NCBI RefSeq assembly: GCF_027595985.1
Contig: NC_073306.1
Span: 196,801,500-196,865,499 of the forward strand
DNA from: Sorex araneus
Taxonomy: Eukaryota > Chordata > Mammalia > Eulipotyphla > Soricidae
Reading direction: 5' to 3'
DNA: 64,000 nucleotides
Of this stretch, positions 1 through 11,400 are shown in pieces. The translations under genes were made by a program, and so were the position numbers. Positions within the stretch are counted from its first letter, which is position 1. Each line of letters starts with the position of its first letter. The notes under the pieces were generated by a model that saw nothing but the letters and a program-made list of their open reading frames with translations, did not search any database and was not told the DNA's origin.

Positions 1-594
1 AATTGATGGCTAGGAATGTGTCCATTTCGTGGCTTTTCCTTTTCTTCTTTCCTTTTCTTGTTGCCCTTGTGGTTCATTTGTTCATCCATTTATTTGGTTT
101 GGGGAATATACTGGTGGTGCTCAGTGGACCATGTGATGTCAGGGAATCAAACATGGGGCTATACCTGCAGAACATGTGCTCCATCCCTCTGAGCCATCTC
201 CCCAGCCCAAGGCCTTGTGGTTGGAAAGAGTCAACCAGGATAAAAATACTTCCGTAATAAAGATGTAGGTAAAAGAGATAGAAAGGTCAGACTTATTAAT
301 TATGGGAGTTAATGTTACCTGGGAGATGGGAAGGCCCTATTTTATAGAGAGAATTTCTTAAAAAGGCAATTCCTAAAGGTATTTGAACAAAAAATTTTGG
401 AAAAGATGTTATAAAATCTCCAACAAGTATCTTCAATATCTTCCTAAGTGTATGAACAAAAGAAAACATTAGAGCACTCACAGAAAAATAATAGATGCAC
501 ACATCATAACACACATATTTTAGCTAATGATAAGTTTCAAAATAAGAACGATGCATTAGAGTAATAAGAGCAATCAATTCTTTATTTTTTTTTA

Positions 595-738
595 TTTCTG
601 GGTCACACTCAGTAGTGCTCAGGACTTATTTCTGGCAGGACTCAGGGGACCTCTGGGGTGCTAGGGATCAAACCCAGCTGTGTACAAGACAAGGACCTTA
701 CCTTACCTTACTTTACCTTAGCCTATTGCTCTGGCTCC
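595..738 (-). mobile_element. Type A SINE, old copy with ACCTT repeats
   Basis: Minus-strand body (GGGTCACACTCAGTAGTGCTC) and head. Within the head region the pentamer ACCTT/ACTTT is repeated about five times at 693-720. Confidence 0.8.
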
Positions 739-934
739 TACAATTCCAAAATAAACTCAACATTTTCTCATAATCCCTTTTGCTTTTGGATTGTATTTTA
801 ATGATCTGCAGTCAAGTAAATTTAATAATCATCGAATTACTTTCTGGGTCTGTTAGTCTCCTGAATAATTTGGTCCCATTATTTCACTTGCTTCGTTCTT
901 AACATTCTAATACTTGACAGTCTAAAGCAATAAG

Positions 935-1088
935 ATTATGGCTTCCAGGAACTGGAAAGATAATACAGCAGACAGGGCACATCCCTTACATATGGCCAAC
1001 CTGGGTTTGATCCCCAACACCCACATGGTCCCCTGAGCACAGAACCAGGAGTTAAGTCCATTATGCACCCCACCAAGAAACAAAAGAA
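935..1088 (+). mobile_element. Type A SINE, old copy
   Basis: The order is degraded head (GATAATACAGCAGACAGGGCAC), GGGTTTGATCCCC B-box, 'ccctgagcacagaaccaggagttaag' body and A-rich end. Confidence 0.8.
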
Positions 1089-1785
1089 AGAAAAATGAGA
1101 TTATGTTTTTCAGCTACTAGTGTAACATAAAATTGGGTGCCACCTCTTGGTGAGATATGACTAAGCTGAGAAAAATTTATTACTTGGGATAAGTAACACA
1201 GACCGAGAATCCGTTTCGAGGCACTGCCCCACCAAGTCTTTGTGTGGAGAGACTTATAGGAAGTAGGGATCTGCGTAGGAGTAGGGAGATGTCTCGTCAG
1301 CGAGATGTCCACGTACTGACAGCTGTTTCGGTGCCCATGTCAGGTCCCAACCATGCTAAGCTTTAGAGTGTCAGGAAAGAAAGGAAAGTGCAAGAAAGTA
1401 ACAGGAAACTCCTGGGGGCAGAGATCCTGGTGCCTTGGCGAGATCAAGCCACCTGCCGCTCTTTGCCCAGGAGAATTCTGACGTCGTCTTGGGTCAGTAT
1501 TGTCAGGTGAGCGGACACAAAGCAAGTATGCATGTGTGTGTGCTTATTACAATTTAAATCATACTCGAAAAATGAAAACAAAATTTTCTGTAGATTCAAA
1601 TAATTTTTTGATTACCTGTGCTTCGGCAGTTCATAAGAAGCACACATGTGGGGCTGAGAATAGCCCAACAGGAGAGCTCTGGCTTGCATGTGTGATGTCT
1701 TGGGTTTGATCACAGCACCACCAAAAAAAAAAAAAAATCAAACCAAAAAAATCAAGTCTTCATAATAACTCACTGTAATGGCAAT

Positions 1786-2032
1786 GTCACTGTCACTGCC
1801 ATCCCATTGCTCATCGAGTTGTTCAAGCGGGCACCAGTAATATCTCTCATTGTGAGACTTATTGTTACTGTTTTTGGCATATCAAATATGCCACAGGTAG
1901 CTTGCCAGGCTCTGCCGTGCAGGCAAGATACTCTCGGTAGCTTGCCAGGCTCTCCGAGAGGGGCGAAGGAATCGAACACAGGTCAGCCACATGAAAGGTG
2001 AACGCCCTACTGCTGTGCTATCGCTCCAGCCC
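1786..2032 (-). mobile_element. Type B SINE: tRNA head plus CAGTG-tailed body
   Basis: From left to right the plus strand shows CACTGTCACTGCC tail units, the body (CTCATCGAGTTGTTCAAGCG, then GGTAGCTTGCCAGGCTCTGC) and the tRNA head ending GCTATCGCTCCAGCCC. The flanks repeat AATGGCAATGTCA at 1777-1789 and 2033-2045. Confidence 0.92.
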
Positions 2033-2248
2033 AATGGCAATGTCATGTTTCACATAACATTTGCATAACTTAGCTCTAATAGAGAAATCTAGAGTCTTGC
2101 ATAAATTCAAATATTAACCAGAAATTTCAAGTTTTGCATTCTGTAGTTAACTTTACCTATCACCCTTGAGGGAAGAGAGCAAATTATATTCTTTAAGCTT
2201 CCTTACTGCTTCCAGGGCTCAATCTTGTATTAAAGATGAGTCCGTTTA

Positions 2249-2402
2249 GGGCTGGAGATAGTACAGAAGATAGGGGGCTTGCCTTGCAGCAGTTTCAGGT
2301 TTGAACGCCAGGATTCCATAGAGTCCCCAAGCATCACCCAGGAATAACTCCTGAGCTCAAGGGCAGGAGTAACCTCTGAACTTCGCCAGTGTGGCCCCAA
2401 AG
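2249..2402 (+). mobile_element. Type A SINE, old copy
   Basis: It starts GGGCTGGAGATAGTACAGAAG, keeps the 'aataactcctgagctcaagggcaggagtaac' body and ends GTGGCCCCAAAG. Confidence 0.8.
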
Positions 2403-2591
2403 AGTCTGTTTATTATTTTGTTTTGCTTCTGTTTGGGGACGGTACTCAGCAATGCTTGGCAGCTGTGCCCAGCTCAGTGCTTGGGGATTGCAACTGCTCC
2501 TGTGCGCTAAGGGGACCGTGTGGTGCCATGCTTGGTTGGAACCCAGATCTCCAACACGTTAGGTACATGCTCCAGCCTTAAAGTGATTTTT

Positions 2592-2730
2592 TATTTGGGG
2601 GCCACACCCAGTGATGCTCAGGGATCACTTCTGGAGAACTTGGGAGGCCACACGGAGTGCCAGGGATCAAACCTTGGCCAGCTGCATGGAATGCAAACAC
2701 CCTTTCTACTGTACTATCGCTCTGGCCCCT
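2592..2730 (-). mobile_element. Type A SINE, old copy
   Basis: The body reads GGGGCCACACCCAGTGATGC on the plus strand, and the head ends CTGTACTATCGCTCTGGCCCC. Confidence 0.82.
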
Positions 2731-4022
2731 AAGGCAATTCTAAAGAGAAGAGTTGGGTTCTGAGCATGAAGCCTCAAGTTTCATCCTGGACACATGTGCC
2801 AGGTGCCATTCTAGAAGCTCTGCTATGATCCCCAGCACAAATGATCCCTGGGCAACCAGAGTGTGACCCCAAAATAGAAGGCGGCAGTAGAGGGCTTAAG
2901 TTTGAGGTCAAAATGAACATTATCAAGTAGGCAAATGTAGAAATAAATCTGGGGATGAGAATAGACTGCACATAACTTCATTTCTTCCTTGCATTAGGAA
3001 GCAGAGTTTCAACAGAGCAGTCAAACACCAGGGCTGGGCAGGGAAGGAAGGTGACTAGACTGGGGCGCTACACCTTCTGAACCCTAAGTTGCAGTAATGC
3101 AGGACTCCAGGGGCTAAGATTTAAAGGACAAGGTTCAAGGAGCCTAGAGAGAGCTGAGGTAAAGCCCACGTCTTACAAAGGTAAGCCCATGCGCTGAATC
3201 CTCTGCATTGCCCCCATCGCCCAAGGATGATCCCAGTGGCTCTGCTATTGGGATCCTTGTGCCACGAGGTGTGCAAACCCTAGTTGAGCACAGTCAGTAT
3301 GCAAGCACTCCCAACAGTACCCGACTTCAGCCACCACACAAACAACAGAGAGGAAAAGGGAAAAAGCATTAAAAAAGACCACTCAGAAGAAGTGACTAAT
3401 TTCATTTTACTGTTTATTATAAAAATGAAAACAATAGAGTACCTCAGAATCAGATTCATTATATTACTCATAGAAAATATATAAATGCATCTATATTCTT
3501 AAATGCCTATCAAATTCATTTTTAATGTCTTAAACCAATTTAGTTTTATCTTTTCCAATTACCTATTAAGAGTACTTAATCCTTCCAAACATCTCTTATA
3601 AAATCATCTCTATAATAGTCATCCTTCTTCCTGTGTTTTTCTTCCTGTGAGTAAACAAACTTAAGATTCTTCACTCTGGATTCAAGCAGTACTTAGTAGT
3701 GGATTTAGAATTCCTGACTTCTAAAATTATAGACAAAGGAATGTACACATCTTGTATTCTTCTCAGTAGGGTTAACAGCAACATCATTTACTATATTATG
3801 TATTTTCTTGCATTTTCATTTAACATTTTCATACACTATTCCCAATTAAAGTAATATTTTCTTAACCAAAAGGCCTTTGGGGGTTCAGTGAAATATTATG
3901 GTTTTTTTTGGGGGGGGACTTTTGGGGTCATACTTTTTGGGTACTGGGGATCAAACCCAGGCCTTTACATACAAAGATGCACTAAGTCTGATAAGCAATG
4001 TCTATAACCCAAAATGCAGCTG

Positions 4023-4182
4023 TTTTCTTTTTATTTGTGGTTTTGGGGCCACACCCGGTGATGCTCAGGAATTACTCTTGACAGTGCTCAGGGAACTATG
4101 AGATGCCAGGGATCAGACCTGGGCCAGCCGGGTACAAGGTGAGGCAAGAGCCCTAGCAAGAGCCCTACTCACTCTGGCCCCA
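4023..4182 (-). mobile_element. Type A SINE, old copy
   Basis: The body reads GGGGCCACACCCGGTGATGC on the plus strand and the element ends CACTCTGGCCCC. The head has a small duplication of AGAGCCCTA. Confidence 0.8.
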
Positions 4183-4480
4183 GCTTTATTTTAAAACTGG
4201 TGCTGGGAGCTGAATCCAGGGCTCCTGAAAAACATAAGTCTACACAGAGCCACATCCCAAGGAAACCATCATCTTATCTACTGCTAAAATAGATCTATGG
4301 TCTTTCATCCCTCCAAAATTTTAATAACTCCTTCACTGGATTCTATTTCAGATATTTTAATGTGTGGGACTGTTCTGCATAACATGATTCAGTATCTAGT
4401 ACAATTAAACATAGTTTTGGCATCTCTAGTAATTTATAATTTCATAAAACACAGCCACATTGATATCCTAAAATGTAATC

Positions 4481-4724
4481 GTCACTGTCACTGTCATCCC
4501 GTTGCTCATCAATTTGCTCGAGTGGGCACCAGTAACGTCTCCATTGTGAGACTTGTTATTGTTTTTGGCACATGGAATACGCCACAGGTAGCTTGCCAGG
4601 CTCTGTCGTGAGGGCGAGATACTCTCAGTAGCTTGCCGGGCTCTCCGAGAGGAGCGGAGGACTCTAACCCGGGTCGGCCGCGTGCAAGGCAAACACCCTA
4701 CCTGCTGTGCTATTGTTCCAGCCC
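4481..4724 (-). mobile_element. Type B SINE
   Basis: A full copy with GTCACTGTCACTGTCATCCCG tail and head ending TATTGTTCCAGCCC. It lies in the COX18 3' UTR/flank in sense orientation. Confidence 0.9.
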
Positions 4725-4767
4725 AGAATATAATTAAACATACTATATTTCTAACCCTTAAAGACTT

Positions 4768-5067
4768 CACTTTTCTGGCTTCTGGGCCACACCCAGCAGT
4801 GTTCTGGGCTTACTCCTGGCACGGTGCTCAGGGTCACACCTGCTCAGCTCAGCAGAACATACGGGCACCAGGGATCAACCCGGGTTGGCCATGTGCAAGT
4901 CAAACACCCTACCTACCTGTAGGGCATCTTTCTAGCCCAAAATTTAAAATATTTTCCTTTTGGTTTTTGAGCCACATCTAGCAGTGCTCAGGGGAACATA
5001 TTTGGTGTTGGGGCCAGCTGCATGCATGACAAATAACCTTAGTTTGTATACTATCTCTCCAGTCAAG
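4768..5067 (-). mobile_element. Two adjacent old type A SINEs
   Basis: One runs 4768-4940 and ends TCTAGCCC; a second shorter one (4950-5067) ends TCTCTCCAGTC. Both are in the COX18 3' UTR/flank, in sense orientation. Confidence 0.78.
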
Positions 5068-5232
5068 ATTTTTAGCATTTTCAAATATATCTGGACTATA
5101 TCTTAATACAGTTCTTCATGATTCCACAGAGCTCAAGATTTTAAACAAATCTTTTTAGGTGATTCTGAATTTCTAAATCTTCTAAAATACATGGAGGTGA
5201 CAGTGACGGTTATGTTTTAGATGGAAGATAAG

Positions 5233-5406
5233 TCATTTTCTTGAAATGAATTTGGCATAAAAGGCAGTAATGAGGTCCTTATAAGGAGTAACTGAATCTG
5301 ACTGAGTCCGCGGTATTCGGCAAAGCTGTCGAAACCTAGGAGAACGCAGCAGCAGGTTCTGTGAAAGGCCCATGAAGCTGGAGCATAACCAGTAGAGAAC
5401 AATCGA
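5233..5406 (-). CDS. COX18: COX18 coding exon 6 and stop
   Basis: The 174 nt encode residues 281-337 and TGA at 5235-5233. The sequence opens SIVLYWLCSSFMGLSQNLLL, the last membrane segment with the family YW and S/G-QN pattern, and ends in a basic tail FISRK. The acceptor is TATAG|TCG. The basic tail faces the matrix in family members (inference for this one). Confidence 0.96.
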   Translation of the reverse strand, partial: SIVLYWLCSSFMGLSQNLLLRSPRFRQLCRIPRTQSDSVTPYKDLITAFYAKFISRK

Positions 5407-8400
5407 CTATAAAGAGAAGAAAGAACAAGACTGTTAAAACTGCTCCAATTTTCAAAGATACCAGAGTCAAGGCACAGGCAGACAATATGCAAAATTACCA
5501 TGACTTTAAATAAAAGGACACGAGGTCTGCCCAAGACCTGCAGAAGCCATCAGAGACCAGCAACAGCTCTACTAGGTGTGAAGAAAGTTGAGACTCCATC
5601 AGTGTCTCCCCAGGAGGGCATTGCTGCCTCCTACCACGCCCCTCGGTACAGGGATAATCCAGCGGGGGCATGAGACAGAAAACAGCAAGGAAAAGGGAGC
5701 ACTTATAATAGAAGGGGGATGAGAGAGCACTCCCAGGTAGAGACCCGAGAGACCTCACAGTTCTCTGGCAGTTTCGCCTACCTTTACTGACCAAGAGTCC
5801 TCAGAATCTGCTCTAGTGGGTAGGACACTAGGGGCGTAACTATTTATGAAACCAAATTTAGCCTCCCAAGATATCACTTTCCCCCAGAGTCATTTATCTT
5901 TCATTTTTGCCCTGGCAACCAGTTTCAAGTGTGACCAGAAATAGGCCAGGAGGGATAGCACAGTGGCCTGAGTGCTTGCCTTGCAACCGTGGTTACGAGT
6001 TCAAATCCCTGGTGCCCCGCATGCACTCAGAGCAATCCTAGCAGTGCTGCTCCCTGGTACCACATTTCCAGTTGCGTTGCAGTTAAGTGTGAACACCACA
6101 ACAAAATAAAGATGCGTGAACACCATGGTCAGAGATGCATGGTGAGAACCACAATTTGCTTGTTGGCTCAGAAAGGTAGTATATCTGGGGGGCAGGCTAG
6201 TCCCCCAGCACGGCCGGGAGTAATTCCTGAGTGCATGAGCCAGGAGTAACCCCTGTGCATTGCTGGCTGTGACCCAAAAGGCCAAAAAAAAAAAAAGTCA
6301 AGATATAAAAGCAATCTGTCTAATGACAGATAAATACATAAAGAAAATATGGTTAAGGATAAACAATGGAATATTAACCCATCACAGAAAATGAACTCTT
6401 GCTATTGTGATAATATGAATAGACTTTGAGATTATAACTCTAAGTGAAATAGTGAAAGCCATATATCACATGAACTCACTTACCTGCTGAATTTGAAACA
6501 CTAATAAAAAACAACTAACCTCCCATACCAAACAGAGAATACACTGAAGGTTGCCAGCAGTGACGAGACTGGTGGTCACAGAGTGAAATAGCGAAAGTTA
6601 AAACTATGTCCAGTTAGAGTTATATAGTACAGAGAGTAGGGCAACCCGGGTTCAATCCCCGGCATCCCATCTGGTCCCTCAAGCACCATCACGAGTAATT
6701 CCTGAGTGCAGAACCAGGAGTAACCCGTGAGCATTGCCGGGTGTAATGCAAAAAAAAAACAAAATGCCTGGCTAAAGAAGTCAGTCTTAGGAATATAATA
6801 TACAGCATGATTATTGCTGTCAGTATTACTGTGCTTTATACCTAAAAGTTGCTGAGAGATCTTTTTTAAAAAGTTTTTAATCCAGGGCCGGATCGATAGC
6901 ACAGCGGGTAGGGTGTTCGCCTTGCACTCGGCCGACCTGGGTTCGATCCGACATCCCAGATGGTCCCCCAAGCACCGCCAGGAGTAATTCCTGAGTGCAA
7001 AGGCAGGAGTAACCCCTGAGCATCGCTGGGTGTGACCCAAAAACCAAAAAAAAAAAAAAAATAAATAAAGTTTTTAATCCATGGGAAAAAGTTAATTATA
7101 ACTATGGTTATAGATAGTAAATAAATTTATCATCACTTTACAATATGCAAAATATTTTATCATTATTGTATATTTAAAACTAATCAAAAGTTATGTCAGT
7201 AAAAAAATCACTACAAATTGGGGTAATTATAGATACTTCATAGTATTGCTATGAGACAAAATACAATCATACATGAGACTTTTGTATTATGATTCTCTTG
7301 TTGTTTTTAGGGGGCTATTTGTTGTTGGGCCATACCTGGCGGTGCTCAGGGCTTACTCATGACTTTGCACTGAGGGATCACTACTGGCTGAGCTTGGGAG
7401 ATGAAGTGGGGTGCTGAGAACTGAATCCAGATTAGTGCCACGGAAAGCAAGCACCCTGTCCACTGAACCCTCCCTCCAGTTGGTTTTTCATTACAGTTTT
7501 TCCCTTTTATTAGGTGTCAAATTCCTTGGCCTAATCTCTGTATACATAAAAATTTCAATACATCAACTAACAGCAAAAAATTTATGTACACTGTACTACG
7601 TGATAGTTTCTAAGTGTACAAAAAATTATGTATACTGTATTATGTGATAGTTTTTATAGATTTTTAGTTTTTATAGATTTTATTTTTAAGGAAAAAATGA
7701 GTTAAATTTAGGAGTAGAGGGAAGAGGGTAAGATATTTACATTAAGAAGATTAGTAAATCCCAGGAATCCCAAATCACTTGATGACAGAAAGAGTAGTCA
7801 CTAAAAATATTCAGAAACCAACAAGGGATTGACTAATCAGAGGATGCTTAAAAGAAGAGGCAGGATCAAGTAAAGATAAGAATAGAGAAGATTAGCACAC
7901 GCTACACTTATCACTGATGTTTACTCACCGAAGGTACTGTTGCAGCAATTGGAATCATCAACACTGATATTGCACGAAGAAAGTGTGTGATATACAACTG
8001 AAAACGAGACATTCTCATTTTCTGCAAAGCAAAAATCTAAAGGGAAAGAATATAAATGAACAGTGGTTATCAAAATGTTGAATTAGACAAGCTCTAACAT
8101 AACAACTGATTTCTGACACACCTTTACCTATATTTTCACAACATCACCAAAACACATCATAAAAACATCTGTCTATAGCACTGTCATCCTGTTGTTCACC
8201 GATTTGCTCAAGCAGGAACAAATAACGTCTCCATTGTGAGACTTGTTATTAGTGTTTTTGGCATATCGAATACACCACGGGTAGCTTGCCAGCTTGTCAG
8301 GCTCTGCTGTGCGGATGGAATACTCTCGGTAGCTTACCAGGCTCTCCGAGAGGGATGGAGCAATCAACTCGGGTCGGCTGTATGCAAAGCAAATGCCCTA

Positions 8401-11400
8401 CCCGCTGTGCTATCAATCCAGCCCACAAAAATATCAAATATTGAAAATTGTCTCCAACCACTACCAGGGGTGACCCCAAGCAATGTGCCAGAAAAAGCCC
8501 CAGTACCAGGTGTGGCCCCAAACCAAAAAAGAAACAGTAAGTTTTTATGCTAGGATATAGCTTGTATACTAGTATTTCCGCCCCAGGTTCAACAGGTTGA
8601 ATTCCCGCACCACACAGACACACAGGTACACATGGTAAGTTTTTATTAAATTTATGCACATTGAGTGTCAAGAGGTATGAAGGAAAGATGAAGATGAAGA
8701 TCATTGTGACCACGTATTTATCATTTTCTAATAAATATTTACCAAGTATCAAGCACAGTAAGATTGTGCTAGGTACCTTTAGAAAATGTTAAAACCACAC
8801 GTGAATTTTCCCTCAAGAAACTTTCATCTAAGACTTTATATTATTATCTTGATTCTTCTCATTTGAAAAATTGAGGGGTGTATTAAATTTCAGAGAACAG
8901 GTAACAACAAGATCGCAATTGAAAATATATATGCGGTCCCTCCTTTGGGCCCATCAAATGGTGTTCAGGAGGCTTAGGGGGTCCCATATGCACTCTGACC
9001 AACTGGGTTCAATGCAAAGACCCAAGGATGAGATACTGCTTGTGCCCTGCGGTGCCAGGGATTATCCAGGACACACTACATGATACTGGCACTACTCAGG
9101 GCACCATGTCATTCTGGAAATCAACCCTGGGCTGGGAGCAAGCTAGGCATGCACCCTAACTGCTGTATTTAGTTTCTGCCCCCTAGCCCCAATTTCCCCC
9201 CTCCCCCTCCACACACTTTTTGGCAGTGCCAGAGATAAAATGCAAGGTCTCACATGTGGAAGTATTTTGCTATTACTATTTTGGTTTAGGGGCCACACCC
9301 AGTTCTGCTCAGGGGTCACTCCCAGTGGTCCTTGGGGGAGCATGTGCTACTAGGGATCAAACCCAGTATGCAGTCAGCCAGTTGAGCTAACTCTGGCCCA
9401 AGATCATGTAATCTTAAAGTTCAAGGAGACTCCGAGGTATTCTGATTTCACAGTCATAATTATTAGCATTTAATTTTAAGACTAAGAACTAGCCTATGAC
9501 AGACCATTTGTCAATAGTTTATTGGAATCAGATCAGAGATCCTTAAACCTGACTCAGAACTATCATTACCATGCAAACACATTTATATCATGTAATCTAT
9601 GTTTGATGCCAGAACAGAAACAGCAAAAATCCAAATTCTTTAAATGACAAGGAAGCTTAATTTAAAACCACTGACCTCCACTATTAACAAATTGATGACA
9701 CCAACAGAGATAGGCAGAATCCAAGTAGAATCCAAAGCAGTGAGGTCAGGAAACCACAAGACTCCACCACTCGCCAACTGCTCCTGAACAGATAAACCTG
9801 AAGAAAGATTTTTTATAAGTACTATAAAATAATTCCTAAAATTAACAAGAAATATAAAAGACAAAAAGAGTCTGTAAGTTCCAAAATGGTATCCTTCACA
9901 GTAAAAATCTGTACTGAATTTATTCAATTTATTTTCATTCCACAACATAATTATTCCTTCCTATACCGAGCAAGTGGACTCATTCCAATTAGACTCCAGA
10001 GAGTCTCTTGCCTGCACGCCTGGCTGTCTTCCCCGGGGCCCCTCGGAGGGGACAGGCTCCAGCTTCCCTCCCCACCCCAAGCAGAGCTCCCGGTGGCCGA
10101 AGACCACCAGAACCTAACTGCAGCCATGCTGGAGGCTCCTCTCTACACATTCGGACAGGCCTCATGCATGAAGGTACCGGCAGAGGAACCCAGGTGTGTG
10201 TAATCCCATCAACAGCCAACATCCAGAGACTTAACAGCAAGCTCCCAGAAGCGATATCTTGTAGCCTACTTCACCCTCTGGGAGAAACTGGCAATCTTCT
10301 GAGAGTTTCCTGGCCCCATGGGACAGCCTTGCAAGCTCCCCATGGTGTATTCATATGCAAAATCCAGTAACAAGCTGGATCTCATTCCCCTGACCCTAAA
10401 GAGCCCCCAGAGCAACATCCTTAGGAGGGCCAAGTCAAAATAGACTTCTAAAATCTCAGGGAAAGGACAAAATGAGATGCTACTGAGCCCACCCGAGAAA
10501 TCAGTGATTAATGGGATATTGTGATATTGATTGTGATACTGAGCAAAAGATAAGAAACTTTATATAGCAAATAGCATTAAGATGGTAATATAGCAAAATT
10601 CTTTCAGACTTAAATCTAAATAATCATTTGTCCATAGGCTTCTTTATAATCTATTCAGATTACTGTCTAGTTAGCAATGCATTTGTCTATTTGTTTACTC
10701 TGGTGCTCAAGTTTAAACCTAGAACTCTTGCATGCATGCAAGGCGTGTGCTTATTACTGAACCACATTCTCAGCCCTTAGAAGTATCTTCACATTAAATA
10801 ACAATTCTTCAATTTAAATAATTTCTTATTTTATATATATTAAGTAATATATATAATAGAATAATATATCACATATATCTGGCCGAAGACCACTGGAACC
10901 TAGCTGCAGCCATGCTGGAGGCTCCTCACTACACGTTTGGACAGGCCTCATGCATGAAGGTACTGGCAGAGGAACCCAGGTGTGTGTAATCCCATCAACA
11001 CCCAACATCCAGAGACTTAAAAGCAAGCTCTCAGAAGCTTGTGGCCGCTATCTTTAGCCTACTTCTCCCTCTAGGAGAAACTAGCAATCTTCTGAGAGTT
11101 TTCTGCCCCCATGGGACAGTCTTGCAAGCTCCCCATGGTGTATTCATATGCAAAACCCAGTAACAAGCTGGATCTCACTCCCCTGACCCTGAAGAGCCCC
11201 CAGAGCAACATCCTTAGGAGGGCCAAGTCAAAATAGACTTCTAAAATCTCAGGGAAAGGACAAAATGAGATGCTACTGAGCCCACCCGAGAAATCAGTGA
11301 TTAATGGGATATTGTGTGATTGTGTGTGTGTGATCTGGTCTTTTAGTTTTACAGGTGGAAAAAAAACCTCAGTCAGGGAACCAAGTTCTGGAATTACAAA

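Larger units (their letters stand above)
1..5232. other. COX18 3' UTR and 3' flank, repeat-rich
   Basis: No coding exon is seen. The COX18 3' UTR must begin at 5232 and run left, but SINEs start within 170 bp (4950-5067) and I cannot pick the cleavage site: candidate hexamers on the minus strand are weak or inside repeats. The rest is old SINE remnants, two type B SINEs, and about 1 kb of unique-looking A/T-rich sequence at 3400-3890 with no recognised feature. Confidence 0.6.
5407..7928 (-). other. COX18 intron 5
   Basis: It contains a SINE with inserted repeat units (5942-6297), an L1 3' fragment (6300-6600), two plus-strand type A SINEs (6606-6766, 6885-7066) and an old minus-strand SINE (7308-7482). 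The parts at 5410-5940 and 7490-7928 show nothing I recognise. Confidence 0.75.

Noticed and set aside
7880-7900. A 14-base match to U6 snRNA (AGAGAAGATTAGCA)
   Set aside because: Neither the U6 5' end nor the region after it is present nearby, so it is a chance match and not a U6 pseudogene.
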